The translations under genes and the position numbers were made by a program. Below, piece after piece: positions 14,960 to 26,291 of a stretch of DNA of 64,000 bases. Source of the DNA: Nocardia mikamii NBRC 108933 (GTDB lineage Bacteria > Actinomycetota > Actinomycetes > Mycobacteriales > Mycobacteriaceae); assembly GCF_001613505.1 (NCBI RefSeq), contig NZ_BDCM01000001.1, positions 1 through 64,000 of the forward strand, given 5' to 3'. The notes beneath the pieces are model-generated. The model did no database searches. It had not been told where the DNA came from and was given only the letters and a program-made list of their open reading frames with translations. Each line of letters opens with the position of its first letter. Position 1 is the stretch's first letter.

Positions 14960-14995
14960 CCAACGCCCGGCCTGCGAATGCAGGACGGGCGTTGG
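14960..14995 (-). terminator. Hairpin after rpmE
   Basis: Long stem: CCAACGCCCG pairs with CGGGCGTTGG, and within it CCTGC pairs with GCAGG around a GAAT loop, with one mismatch. It begins 9 bp after the rpmE stop on the minus strand, and the following bases are GCGTTTATAGG. A terminator or attenuator between rpmE and prfA is likely. Confidence 0.7.
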
Positions 14996-15003
14996 CGGGG
15001 CAG

Positions 15004-15240
15004 CTACTTGGCTTCCGAACCCTCGGCCTTCTTGGCGCGCTTGCCGTAGCGGGCCTCGAAGCGGGCGACGCGACCGCCGGTGTCGAGGATCTTCTGCTTG
15101 CCCGTGTAGAACGGGTGGCACTGCGAGCAGACCTCGACGGTGATGTGGCCCGACTCCTTGGTGCTGTGAGTCTGGAAGGTGTTGCCGCAACCGCAGACAA
15201 CGGTGGTCGGCACGTATGCCGGGTGAATTCCTGCCTTCAT
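15004..15240 (-). CDS. rpmE: 50S ribosomal protein L31, zinc type
   Basis: The 78-residue protein starts at ATG 15240 ([15 protein letters not shown]). Four cysteines (Cys16, Cys18, Cys38, Cys41) form the zinc site of the C+ form of L31; zinc-free paralogs lack them. The tail is basic. It is placed between rho and prfA as in other actinobacteria. Confidence 0.96.
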   Translation of the reverse strand: MKAGIHPAYVPTTVVCGCGNTFQTHSTKESGHITVEVCSQCHPFYTGKQKILDTGGRVARFEARYGKRAKKAEGSEAK

Positions 15241-15565
15241 GGGTGTCCTCTCGATCTGGCCCCGGGTCGCCCCGGCCCACGGCTGTATCTGCCGTGCTGC
15301 CGTGATGGACGTGAACCGGAACCGACTAGGCGGGATGGTCTGCCGATCGCAGACGCACCGACGGTCCAGTATGCCAGAACCGCCGATACGCACTCACAAC
15401 GCACCCCGTACCGGATTTGTTCCGGCATCGGCACCCCGGAAGCGGCACACCCCGGGGAAGTAGCGGCACGCGTATTCGCGGTTCTCGAGCCACGCTGAAA
15501 CGAGTAGTCGGCTACTCGGGAATATGAACACCTTTGTTCGTAGATTCGTTCCAGGAAGTAGACCC
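15241..15565. other. Gap upstream of rpmE
   Basis: About 325 bp between the divergent rpmE and a doubtful plus-strand gene. I see no gene. It should hold the rpmE promoter; a CATACT hexamer on the minus strand at 15368-15373 is a weak -10 candidate. Confidence 0.4.
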
Positions 15566-16174
15566 GTGGCAATCGAACCGACGATCCGAGGGACAGCAGT
15601 GAATTTCCCCACCTCGCGGGGGACGAGCAGGAGATCTCGAGCCCCGGACGCCGGGCATCCCCGCCTCGGAGACCGCACCATCCGCCTGTTGCCGGGAAGT
15701 CGGCATACCAAGGAACTCGGCGCCGCGACGACATTGGCCGCGCTGGCGATCCTCGTCCTCGCCGGGTGGCTCACAGCCTCCGGCACCCCGCCCCGCGCCG
15801 CCGTCGTGACCCCCACCGGACCGGATCGACCCTACGAATTCGCCGCGACCTCGGTCTCCACCGGATCCATCACCGGTGTCACCGCGTTGATTCTGATCGG
15901 GCTGATCGCCGGTGCCGCGGTCATCGGCCTGCTGTTCTATTCCCCTACCCCGCCCCGCCCCGGCAGACGCCGTCAACGGCGTTCACGTCTCCCGCGGACA
16001 GCAATGCGGCCCCGCCGAAGCGGGGCCGCATTATCGCGAGCCGAGCGGCACCTGCGGGTGCGCGCCGGGCGGACGTACTGCTCGTCGCCTATTCGTCCAA
16101 GGCACCCGGTGCGGTCTTCGAGACCGTCATCAGGAATTCGACGTTGCTCTTCGACTTCTTCAAACGGTCGATGA
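15566..16174 (+). CDS. Doubtful two-helix membrane protein
   Basis: I do not recognise this family. GTG 15566 has a good AGGAAG site 7 bp upstream, and residues about 48-70 and 100-128 form two clear membrane helices (TTLAALAILVLAGWLTA; ALILIGLIAGAAVIGLLFY). After that the frame becomes Arg- and Pro-rich, runs through the rho terminator hairpin and overlaps the rho 3' end by 86 bp, which looks non-coding. The real gene may end near 15960 after a frameshift in the C-rich run at 15942-15961, or the frame may be chance. Confidence 0.35.
   Translation: MAIEPTIRGTAVNFPTSRGTSRRSRAPDAGHPRLGDRTIRLLPGSRHTKELGAATTLAALAILVLAGWLTASGTPPRAAVVTPTGPDRPYEFAATSVSTGSITGVTALILIGLIAGAAVIGLLFYSPTPPRPGRRRQRRSRLPRTAMRPRRSGAALSRAERHLRVRAGRTYCSSPIRPRHPVRSSRPSSGIRRCSSTSSNGR
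16003..16032 (-). terminator. rho terminator with UUCG loop
   Basis: A perfect 13-bp stem (AATGCGGCCCCGC and its complement) closes on a four-base loop that reads TTCG on the minus strand, an extra-stable tetraloop. It lies 57 bp past the rho stop. There is no T tract, only the AATT-like ends of the stem. Confidence 0.75.
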
Positions 16175-18158
16175 GCAGGTCGATCGCCTGCTGCGAATCG
16201 AGGCCCGAGAGCACCCGGCGCAGCTTGTGGATGACCGCCATCTCGTCGGGCGACATCAGCAGCTCGTCGTGGCGGGTGCTGGACGGGTTGATGTCGACGG
16301 CCGGGAACACGCGCCGCTCGGCGATCTTGCGATCGAGTTTGAGCTCGGCGTTACCGGTGCCCTTGAACTCCTCGAAGATCACCGTGTCACCGGTGGAACC
16401 GGTCTCCACCATGGCGGTGGCGATGATGGTCAGCGAGCCGCCGTTCTCGATGTTGCGGGCCGCGCCGAGGAACCGCTTGGGCGGATACAGCGCGGTGGAA
16501 TCCACACCACCGGACAGGATGCGACCCGAGGCCGGCGAGGAGTTGTTGTACGCACGACCCAGCCGGGTGATCGAGTCGAGCAGCACGACGACGTCCTGCC
16601 CCATCTCCACCAGGCGCTTGGCCCGCTCGATGGCGAGTTCGGCGACCGAGGTGTGATCGCTCGGCGGACGGTCGAACGTCGAGGCGATCACCTCGCCGCG
16701 CACCGAGCGCTGCATATCGGTGACCTCTTCGGGACGCTCGTCCACCAGCACCACCATCAGGTAGCACTCCGGGTTGTTGGTGGCGATCGCGTTCGCGATG
16801 TCCTGCAGGATCGTGGTCTTACCCGCCTTCGGCGGCGACACGATCAGCGCACGCTGGCCCTTACCGATCGGCATGATCAGGTCGATCACGCGGGTCGTGA
16901 GCTTGTTCGGTGTGGTCTCGAGCCGCAGCCGCTGGTTCGGGTACAGCGGGGTGAGCTTGTTGAATTCCGGCCGGCGGCGGGCGGATTCGACATCCGAGCC
17001 GTTGACCGTGTCCAGCCGCACCAGCGGATCGAACTTCTGGCGCTGATTGCTCTGTTCGCCCTCGCGCGGCGCACGCACCGCACCGGTGATCGCGTCGCCC
17101 CGGCGCAGGCCGTTCTTGCGCACCAGGTTCATCGACACGTAGACGTCGTTCTGGCCGGCCAGGTAGCCCGAGGTGCGCACGAACGCGTAGTTGTCGAGCA
17201 CATCGAGGATGCCGGCGACCGGCTGCAGGACATCGTCCTCGCGGATCTCGACCTCGCGGCCGCCCTCGCCGCCCTCACGGTCACGTCCGCCACGACGACG
17301 CTCCCGGAACCGGCGGCCGCGGCGCCCGCGCCCACCTTCCTCGTCGTCTCCGCCACGGTCGCCACCACGGGCGGCGCCGTTCTGGCCGGACTGGTTCTGA
17401 CCGCCGGACTGGTTGCGGTCGCGGCGACGATCGCCCGATTCCTGATCCGACTTGGCGTCCCCGCCCTCGGCCTTCGGTTCGGTCTTGGTCTCGGCGCGAG
17501 CCTCGCCACCGCGGTTCTCGCCACGGTTGTCGCCGCCCTCACCACGCTGGTCGCGGCCACGACGCTGGCGGCCGCGGCCGCGCTGGCTACCGTCACGGCC
17601 GGACTCGTCACCCGAATCGGCCGGGCGCGCAGCCGATTCCGCGGTTTCCGCCTTGGCGGACGAGTTCTCGGTGCCGACGCCGTCGAGAGTCTGCTGCTGA
17701 CCACGCGCGGCACCGTTGCGGGTGCTCTTCGGCGCATCGTTCTTGGCGCGGCCCTTACCGGCGGACTCGGCGGCGTTCTCGGAGGTCCGAGGGGACTCGG
17801 CCTTCGCCGCCGCACCGGATTCGGTCGCGACATTCGCGGACTTCGCGGCCGGCTCGGCGCCCGCGTCCGCTTCGGCGGATTTCGTATCGCCCCGGCCACC
17901 ACGCGCGGACTTGCCGGAGGAGGCCTGGTTTTCCTTGATGGCGGCGATGAGATCGCCCTTACGCATTCCGGATGTGCCTCGGATACCGAGCTCTCCGGCA
18001 AGCGCACGCAACTGCGGCAACAACATTCCAGTCAGCCCCGATCGTGCGACGTCGGTGTGTTCGCTCATCTTCGAAATCTGTCCGGAGTCACTTTCGCGGC
18101 CGTCCGAGGGATTTGCAGTGTCCACCCCGGGTGTCGCGAGCAGGTCCGTATCTGTCAC
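16089..18158 (-). CDS. rho: Transcription termination factor Rho
   Basis: Rho is the hexameric RNA helicase that ends transcription. The C-terminal motor carries the P-loop PPKAGKTTI and the conserved VDERPEEVTDM and LLDSITRLGRAYN segments. The N-terminal RNA-binding domain holds a long insertion of about 230 residues rich in Arg, Asp, Asn, Gly and Glu, as known for actinobacterial Rho. I chose GTG 18158 (689 residues), which has AAAGGA 6 bp upstream, rather than the longer frame. A promoter about 300 bp upstream implies a long leader. Confidence 0.96.
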   Translation of the reverse strand: MTDTDLLATPGVDTANPSDGRESDSGQISKMSEHTDVARSGLTGMLLPQLRALAGELGIRGTSGMRKGDLIAAIKENQASSGKSARGGRGDTKSAEADAGAEPAAKSANVATESGAAAKAESPRTSENAAESAGKGRAKNDAPKSTRNGAARGQQQTLDGVGTENSSAKAETAESAARPADSGDESGRDGSQRGRGRQRRGRDQRGEGGDNRGENRGGEARAETKTEPKAEGGDAKSDQESGDRRRDRNQSGGQNQSGQNGAARGGDRGGDDEEGGRGRRGRRFRERRRGGRDREGGEGGREVEIREDDVLQPVAGILDVLDNYAFVRTSGYLAGQNDVYVSMNLVRKNGLRRGDAITGAVRAPREGEQSNQRQKFDPLVRLDTVNGSDVESARRRPEFNKLTPLYPNQRLRLETTPNKLTTRVIDLIMPIGKGQRALIVSPPKAGKTTILQDIANAIATNNPECYLMVVLVDERPEEVTDMQRSVRGEVIASTFDRPPSDHTSVAELAIERAKRLVEMGQDVVVLLDSITRLGRAYNNSSPASGRILSGGVDSTALYPPKRFLGAARNIENGGSLTIIATAMVETGSTGDTVIFEEFKGTGNAELKLDRKIAERRVFPAVDINPSSTRHDELLMSPDEMAVIHKLRRVLSGLDSQQAIDLLIDRLKKSKSNVEFLMTVSKTAPGALDE

Positions 18159-18459
18159 GGAGATCCTTTCCTTCCCTCGATTGCCGTGTGCATATTCGAG
18201 GGTTCGTCCCGAAGCCCGATCACTGTGCCGAGCTCGGATGCCGTATCGCCTGCCCCGCCGGACCGATGGAATCACCCACCTGGTCACGGCCACCGGTTCA
18301 TTGAGTGGGAGTGATCATTCCAGTCGCTGTCCCCGACGTCGAGGTCGAAGTCCCGAGTGATTCGAGCCCCCGAGCCACCGAGCTTGAGCAAGGAGCCTGC
18401 TGGAGCGATTGCCCTGATGAAGCACCGGCGTCTGACGCGCACGATGTACGGACGTGCTC
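18159..18459 (-). promoter_or_regulatory. Long 5' leader of rho mRNA
   Basis: About 290 bp of apparent untranslated leader lie between the predicted promoter and the rho GTG. No gene is visible. Rho genes in several bacteria are autoregulated by premature termination in a long leader, so the same is plausible here (inference). Confidence 0.5.
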
Positions 18460-18488
18460 AGGATAGCTCTGTCCGACCACGTCAGCAA
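18460..18488 (-). promoter_or_regulatory. Predicted rho promoter
   Basis: On the minus strand TTGCTG (18483-18488) and TATCCT (18460-18465) are 17 bp apart, close to the sigma-A consensus. It sits 13 bp past the thrB stop, so rho has its own promoter separate from the threonine operon. Confidence 0.6.
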
Positions 18489-18501
18489 GGCAGCCACGCC
18501 A

Positions 18502-20580
<2,079 letters not shown>

Positions 20581-20584
<4 letters not shown>

Positions 20585-21981
20585 TCCTCGGTGCCTTCCA
20601 ATCTCAAGACGCTGGTCACGGATGTGACGGATTCCAGCTCGGCAAGTGCTGCCACGGTATCGGCCAGCGCCGACTCCGGCGCGTGGTGGGTGACCACGAC
20701 CAGTCGGGCGCCCTCGTCGTGCCCCTCCTGGCGGACCGTCGAGATGCTGACACCGTGTTCGGCGAATTTGCCGGACACCGCCTGCAGAACCCCGGTGCGG
20801 TCGGCAACCTGCAGGTTCACGTGATAGCGGGTCGGGATGTCGCCGATCGGCGCGATCGGCAGCTCAGCATAAACCGATTCACCCGGTGCGCGGCCACCGT
20901 AGAACTTGTTGCGGGCCGCCATCACCAGATCACCCATCACCGCCGAGGCGGTCGGCGCGCCGCCCGCGCCCTGGCCGTAGAACATCAGCCGGCCGGCGTT
21001 CTCGGCCTCGACGACCACCGCGTTGAAGGCGCCGTTGACCGAGGACAGCGGATGCCGTCGCGGGATCAGCGCCGGGTACACGCGCACCGACACCCGATCC
21101 TTACCGGCGGGCGAGCTGCCCGCGTCTCCCGGCACGGCGACCGCTGATCCGTCCATCGACAGCCGCTCGCCGCCGGGCATCCGCTCGCAGATGGCCAGCA
21201 GCTTCACGGTGCAGCCGACCGCCGCCGCGGTCTCCAGATCCTCGGCGCTGATCTTCGAGATGCCCTCGCGGTAGACGTCGGCGGCGGTGACGCGGGTGTG
21301 GAAGGCCAGCGAGGCCAGGATCGCGGCCTTGGCGGCGGCGTCGTAGCCCTCGACATCGGCGGTGGGATCCGCTTCGGCGTAGCCGAGCCGGGTCGCCTCG
21401 GCGAGTGTGTCGGCGTAGTCGGCGCCGGTCTCGTCCATCGCCGAGAGAATGAAATTCGTTGTGCCGTTGACGATTCCGACCACCCGGTTCACCCGGTCGC
21501 CGGACATCGACTGGATCAGCGGGCGCACCACGGGAATGGCGCCGGCCACCGCGGCCTCGAAGTACAGGTCGGCGCGGCTGCCCTCCGCCGCCGCGGCCAG
21601 CTCACCGGTGTAGTCGGCCAGCAGCGCCTTGTTCGCGGTCACGACCGACTTGCCGCCGTTGAGGGCGGCCAGGATCAGCTTGCGAGCCGGATCGATACCA
21701 CCCATCACCTCGACCACCAGGTCGACGTCGTCGCGGGCGACCAGCGCCTCGGCGTCGGTGGTCAGCAACTCGGCCGGAATGCCGCGGTCGACGTCGAGGC
21801 GCCGCACCGCGACGCCGCGCAGCACCACCGGGGCGCCCACCCGCGAACGCAGGTCGTCGGCGTGGTCGCGCAGGATGCGCACCACCTCGGTGCCGACATT
21901 GCCCATGCCGAGCACCGCGACCCCGATGGGATGTTCGATCCCGAACGCACTGCCGCGGGCCTGGTTCGTCGCCTCGGTCAT
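20581..21981 (-). CDS. hom: Homoserine dehydrogenase with ACT domain
   Basis: Hom reduces aspartate semialdehyde to homoserine, the branch point to threonine and methionine. The NAD(P)-binding motif GMGNVG is at residues 26-31, the central catalytic domain spans about 140-330 ([10 protein letters not shown]), and an ACT domain ([17 protein letters not shown]) ends the 466-residue protein, suggesting feedback control by threonine. The start overlaps the lysA stop by 4 bp. Confidence 0.96.
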
Positions 21982-23408
21982 GAGTGCACCTCCGTCGCTT
22001 CCAGGCTCATCAGATCCGCCACCGTCTCACGGCGCAGCAGCAGCCGCGCCTGCCCGTCGCGGACCGCGACCACGGCCGGGCGGGTGAGCATGTTGTAGCG
22101 GCTGGCCATCGAATAGCAGTACGCTCCCGTGGCCGCGACCGCAACCAGGTCCCCCGGTCCGACGTCGGCCGGCATCCAGGTGTCGCGGATGACGATATCG
22201 CCACTCTCACAATGCTTTCCGACCACACGAGCCACCACGGGGGCGGACTCGCTGGAGCGGGAGACCAGCCGGCAGTCGTAGTCGGCCTGATACAGCGCGG
22301 GACGGATGTTGTCGCTCATCCCGCCGTCGACGCTGACGTAGCGGCGCTGCGCGCCGGCGTCGAGCGAGACGTCCTTGGTGGTCCCGACCTCGTAGAGGGT
22401 TACCGTGCCCGGACCCGCGATCGCGCGGCCCGGCTCCACCGCGATGGTCGGGACGGGCAGGCCGATCTGCCCCGCCTCCACCTCGACGAGGTCGCGCACC
22501 TTCGCGGCGAAGTCGTCCAGCGGCGGCGGATCGTCGCTCGGCAGATACGAAATGCCGAGGCCGCCACCGAGATCCAGGATCGCGATCTGTTCGGTGCGCT
22601 CGACGCCGAACTTCTCGATCGCCTCGCGCAGCAGTCGCAACATGCGCCGCGCGGAGATCTCGAAACCGTCGATGTCGAAGATCTGCGATCCGATATGGCT
22701 GTGCAGGCCGACCAGGCGCAGATTGTCCGCCTCGAAGACCCGGGCCAACGCCTGCATCGCATCGCCGCCGGCGATCGAGAAGCCGAACTTCTGATCCTCG
22801 TGCGCGGTCGAAATGTATTCGTGCGTATGCGCTTCCACGCCGACCGTGACGCGGACCAGCACGTCCTGCACCACACCCGCGCGGGCGGCGACCGCCTCCA
22901 GGCGCTCGATCTCGATCAGCGAGTCGACGACGATGTGCCCGACCCCCGCCGCGACGGCCTGCTCCAGTTCGGCGACCGATTTATTGTTGCCGTGCAACGC
23001 GATTCGTTCGGCGGGGAAACCGCCGTGCAGCGCCACCGCCAGCTCGCCGCCGGAGCACACGTCCAGGTGCAGGCCCTCGTCGCACACCCAGCGCGCGATC
23101 TCGCCGCACAGAAATGCCTTGGAGGCGTAGTGAACTCGCGCGCCGGGACCGAACGCCCGAACCATGTCGCGACAGCGGGAGCGGAAGTCGTCCTCGTCGA
23201 CCACGAACAGCGGGGTGCCGAATTCGGCGGCGAGCTGCGTGACGGGAACCCCGGCCAGGCGCACCACACCCGCGGCGTCGCGAGAGGCGTTGCGGGGCCA
23301 CACCTTGTCGGGCAGGTCGATCATCTCGCGGGGGTCCGCGGGCCGCTCCGGCAGGTTGGGGGCGTGGGGGATCTCGGCGTGCCGAGGTCCCGCCGGATGC
23401 GCACTCAC
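21978..23408 (-). CDS. lysA: Diaminopimelate decarboxylase
   Basis: LysA makes lysine from meso-diaminopimelate with PLP. The PLP lysine is Lys97 in [13 protein letters not shown] and the C-terminal CESGD segment with its catalytic Cys are present. GTG 23408 with a GAAGGA site upstream gives 476 residues; the longer frame covers the argS 3' end and is not family-like. It lies 40 bp after argS and heads the aspartate-pathway run. Confidence 0.96.
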   Translation of the reverse strand: MSAHPAGPRHAEIPHAPNLPERPADPREMIDLPDKVWPRNASRDAAGVVRLAGVPVTQLAAEFGTPLFVVDEDDFRSRCRDMVRAFGPGARVHYASKAFLCGEIARWVCDEGLHLDVCSGGELAVALHGGFPAERIALHGNNKSVAELEQAVAAGVGHIVVDSLIEIERLEAVAARAGVVQDVLVRVTVGVEAHTHEYISTAHEDQKFGFSIAGGDAMQALARVFEADNLRLVGLHSHIGSQIFDIDGFEISARRMLRLLREAIEKFGVERTEQIAILDLGGGLGISYLPSDDPPPLDDFAAKVRDLVEVEAGQIGLPVPTIAVEPGRAIAGPGTVTLYEVGTTKDVSLDAGAQRRYVSVDGGMSDNIRPALYQADYDCRLVSRSSESAPVVARVVGKHCESGDIVIRDTWMPADVGPGDLVAVAATGAYCYSMASRYNMLTRPAVVAVRDGQARLLLRRETVADLMSLEATEVHS

Positions 23409-23448
23409 AATAATTCCTTCCTCACACGATGACCTGACCGACCGCGGT

Positions 23449-25107
23449 TCACATGCGCTCCGGGGCGGATACACCCAGCAGCGCCAGACCGTTGGACAGC
23501 ACCTGACGGGTGGCGTCGACCAGTTGCAGGCGGGCGGCGTTGACCGGCAGGACCGGGTCGTCGTTCTGCGGCAGAATCCGCAGCGTCTTGTTGGTCTGGA
23601 AGCGGTGGTAGGCGCCCGCCAGTTCCTCCAGATAACGTGCCACGCGGTGGGGTTCGCGCAGGCTCGCCGCACTCGCCACCACGGCCGGGAATTCGCCGAG
23701 GGTGCGGATCAGTTCACCCTCCTCGTCGGCGACCAGCAGGCCGAGATCCGGTGCGACACCGGCGAATCCGAAGTCGGTGGCATTGCGGGCGACCGCGCAG
23801 GTGCGGGCGTGCGCGTACTGCACGTAGTAGACCGGATTCTCACTGCTCTGCTTGGTCCACAGATCCAGGTCGATATCGATGCTCGAGTTCACCGAACTGC
23901 GCACCAGCACATAGCGGGCGGCGTCGACGCCGATCGCCTCGACCAGATCGTCGAGGGTGACCACCGTGCCCGCGCGCTTGCTCATCCGCACCGCTACACC
24001 GTCGCGCACCAGGTTCACCATCTGGCCGATCAGCACCTCGACGGTGTTCGGATCGTCGCCGAACGCGGCCGCCGCCGCCTTCAGCCGGCCGATGTAGCCG
24101 TGATGGTCGGCGCCGAGCATGTAGATGCAGAGGTCGAACCCGCGCGAGCGCTTGTTCTGGAAGTAGGCGATATCGCCACCGATATAGGCGGACTTGCCGT
24201 CGCTCTTGATGACGACGCGGTCCTTGTCGTCACCGTATTCGGTGCTGGCGATCCACCAGGCGCCGTCCTTCTCGTACAGGTTGCCCGAGGCCTTCAGCTG
24301 CTCGAGCGCCTTCTCCACGGCGCCGGAGGCGAACAGCGAGCTCTCGTTGAAGTACACGTCGAAGTCGGTGCCGAAATCGTGCAGCGTCTGCTTGATGTGG
24401 GCGAACATCAGCTCCACACCCTCGCGGCGGAACAGTTCGTGCCGCTCGTTCTCCGGCAGACTCACCGCGTCCGGATGCGCGGCGGTGATCTGTCCCGCGA
24501 TCTCGGAGATGTAGGCGCCGGCGTAACCGTTCTCCGGGGTGGGCGCGCCTGTGGCGGCGGCGACCAGCGATTCGGCGAAGCGGTCGATCTGCGCGCCGTG
24601 GTCGTTGAAGTAGTACTCGCGGGTCACGTCGGCGCCCTGCGCGGCCAGAATGCGGCCCAGCGCATCGCCGACCGAGGCCCAGCGGGTACCGCCCAGGTGG
24701 ACCGGGCCGGTCGGATTGGCGGAGACGAACTCCAGGTTGATCTTGGTGCCGGTGAGCGCCTGCGCGGTGCCGTAGGCGGCGCCCGCGGCGCGGATCTGCT
24801 CCACGATGGCGCCCTGGGCGGCCGCGGCGAGGCGAATGTTCAGGAAGCCCGGGCCGGCCACGTCGGCGGATTGGATGCCGTCGGTGGCGGCCAGCGCGTC
24901 GGCCAGCAGACCGGCCAGTTCGCGCGGATTCATTCCGGCCTTCTTACCCACCTGCATAGCCACATTCGTGGCATAGTCTCCGTGTTCCGGATTACGGGGA
25001 CGCTCCACCTTGACCTCGTCGGGCAGGACCGCAGGGTCGGATCCACGTTCGACGAGCACCTTCGCCGCGGTCGCACGAAGGAGTTCTGCAAGGTCAGCTG
25101 GAGTCAC
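23449..25107 (-). CDS. argS: Arginyl-tRNA synthetase
   Basis: ArgRS charges tRNA-Arg. The class I HIGH motif appears as HLGG in [15 protein letters not shown], and the KMSK loop as RMSKRAGT. The N-terminal tRNA D-loop-binding domain (about residues 1-95) and the C-terminal DALR anticodon-binding helices ([10 protein letters not shown] onward) are present. The 552-residue length is typical. A tRNA-Arg gene lies about 570 bp away on the other strand. Confidence 0.97.
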   Translation of the reverse strand: MTPADLAELLRATAAKVLVERGSDPAVLPDEVKVERPRNPEHGDYATNVAMQVGKKAGMNPRELAGLLADALAATDGIQSADVAGPGFLNIRLAAAAQGAIVEQIRAAGAAYGTAQALTGTKINLEFVSANPTGPVHLGGTRWASVGDALGRILAAQGADVTREYYFNDHGAQIDRFAESLVAAATGAPTPENGYAGAYISEIAGQITAAHPDAVSLPENERHELFRREGVELMFAHIKQTLHDFGTDFDVYFNESSLFASGAVEKALEQLKASGNLYEKDGAWWIASTEYGDDKDRVVIKSDGKSAYIGGDIAYFQNKRSRGFDLCIYMLGADHHGYIGRLKAAAAAFGDDPNTVEVLIGQMVNLVRDGVAVRMSKRAGTVVTLDDLVEAIGVDAARYVLVRSSVNSSIDIDLDLWTKQSSENPVYYVQYAHARTCAVARNATDFGFAGVAPDLGLLVADEEGELIRTLGEFPAVVASAASLREPHRVARYLEELAGAYHRFQTNKTLRILPQNDDPVLPVNAARLQLVDATRQVLSNGLALLGVSAPERM

Positions 25108-25247
25108 GAGTCTCTATCCTATGGTCCGAGCGGGTGTGCGCCGTCAGCGGGCACCTGCTCGCCGCACCCGGCGTCCGGCACCGGCGGCCCCGGCCGTCTT
25201 TCCGACACCGCGAGAACCACCGACGCACCCGAAGAGAGCGCCAACCG

Positions 25248-25556
25248 ATGCCGAACACCAGCGCGAAATCAGCCAAGGCGATTCGTGCCGCCGCCAAATC
25301 CGCCCCCGGCGGGGCGTACAACGGCAATTCCAACCCGCCGAAGCACCGGCGTGTTCCCTGGGCGCTGGTCGGCGCGGTCGTGGTGATCGCCGTCCTGGTC
25401 GTCGCGCTGGTCGTCTATTTCGTCCCCAAGTCGCGCCACCACGCCGACAAGGAGAAGGCCGTCCCGCCCACCGGCCAGATGGACGAAGTCCCCGCGGGTA
25501 TCCCCGGCATTCCCGCCATCCCCGGTATGCCGGGTGCGCCGATGCCGACGCGGTAG
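25248..25556 (+). CDS. Small single-pass membrane protein, unknown function
   Basis: I do not recognise a named family. The 102-residue protein has a basic, Ala/Ser/Asn-rich N-terminus, one membrane helix at about residues 37-57 (ALVGAVVVIAVLVVALVVYF) and a short C-terminus ending in a Pro/Gly/Ile/Met repeat (GIPGIPAIPGMPGAP). I chose ATG 25248, because the frame before it has a different composition. It is divergent from argS. Confidence 0.65.
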   Translation: MPNTSAKSAKAIRAAAKSAPGGAYNGNSNPPKHRRVPWALVGAVVVIAVLVVALVVYFVPKSRHHADKEKAVPPTGQMDEVPAGIPGIPAIPGMPGAPMPTR

Positions 25557-25596
25557 TGCCGTGACGCCGAACTGAATCCCTGCTCGGACCTGTCTT

Positions 25597-25625
25597 TTGG
25601 CGCACGCCGTGTGATGCGATACGCT
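25597..25625 (+). promoter_or_regulatory. Predicted promoter of tRNA-Arg
   Basis: TTGGCG (25597-25602) and TACGCT (25620-25625) are 17 bp apart on the plus strand, about 53 bp before the tRNA. The -10 fits the actinobacterial TANNNT pattern. Confidence 0.5.
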
Positions 25626-25678
25626 TTCCCCGCCCGATCGGACGACGTAACCACTGGTGTCGACCGGGTCCAATCCCC

Positions 25679-25751
25679 GCCCTCGTAGCTCAGGGGATAG
25701 AGCGTCTGCCTCCGGAGCAGAAGGCCGCAGGTTCGAATCCTGCCGAGGGCA
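25679..25751 (+). tRNA. tRNA-Arg, anticodon CCG
   Basis: The sequence folds as a full cloverleaf of 73 bases: acceptor GCCCTCG with CGAGGGC, D stem GCTC with GAGC, anticodon stem TCTGC with GCAGA and loop CTCCGGA, variable loop AGGCC, T stem GCAGG with CCTGC around TTCGAAT, and discriminator A. The anticodon CCG reads CGG arginine codons. CCA is not encoded. Confidence 0.97.
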
Positions 25752-25760
25752 CAGAACGCG

Positions 25761-25787
25761 AGGTCCCGACCGATCCGGTCGGGACCT
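25761..25787 (+). terminator. Intrinsic terminator of tRNA-Arg
   Basis: An 11-bp perfect stem (AGGTCCCGACC and its complement) with loop GATCC, directly followed by TTCTCGTTT. It begins 10 bp after the tRNA. Confidence 0.85.
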
Positions 25788-25875
25788 TTCTCGTTTGTCG
25801 ATCCGGGGGATGCTCGCGCGTCGGAGAGGTGTACGGCCCGAACAAAGGGCCCCGCCGACGAACGAAGGACATGCC

Positions 25876-26280
25876 ATGACCACGACTCGAACCGACGACT
25901 CGACCGCCATCGCGCAGATCTTGGCCGATCAGTACAAGGCCTGGGCGGCCGGGGACGCCGACGCTTTCGTCGCGGACTACGCCGAGGACGCCACGGTGAT
26001 CATGCCGGGGACCTATCGGCGCAGCAGGGCGGAGATCCGGCAGGCTATGGCGGACAGTTTCTCGACCGTTCTCGCGAACTCGACCGTCACCGACGACATC
26101 GGAGATATCCGTTTCCTCGGCGCGGACCACGCCGTGGTGGTCAGCAGGGCGGCGATTCTGTTCGCCGGCGAGACCGACGTGCCCGCCGACCGGTACGTCA
26201 ACGCGACCTGGGTCCTGCATCGGCGGGACGGCAAGTGGACGGTCGCCGCGTACCACAACAGTCCCGCCGAGCCGCGCTAG
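25876..26280 (+). CDS. SnoaL/NTF2-fold protein (SgcJ/EcaC type)
   Basis: The 134-residue protein has the cone-shaped NTF2-like pattern: IAQILADQYKAWAAGDADAFVADYAEDATVIMPG, then beta strands ending VLHRRDGKWTVAAYHNS, as in the DUF4440 and SgcJ/EcaC group. No specific reaction can be assigned; members are small enzymes or ligand-binding proteins of secondary metabolism or stress. ATG 25876 has GAAGGA upstream. It is convergent with the UppP-like gene, 11 bp away. Confidence 0.8.
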   Translation: MTTTRTDDSTAIAQILADQYKAWAAGDADAFVADYAEDATVIMPGTYRRSRAEIRQAMADSFSTVLANSTVTDDIGDIRFLGADHAVVVSRAAILFAGETDVPADRYVNATWVLHRRDGKWTVAAYHNSPAEPR

Positions 26281-26291
26281 CGGCCCGCACC

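Noticed and set aside
15912..18314. 800-residue plus-strand frame over rho
   Set aside because: Antisense shadow of rho. The apparent membrane helices are the reverse of the Arg/Asp/Gly-rich insertion.
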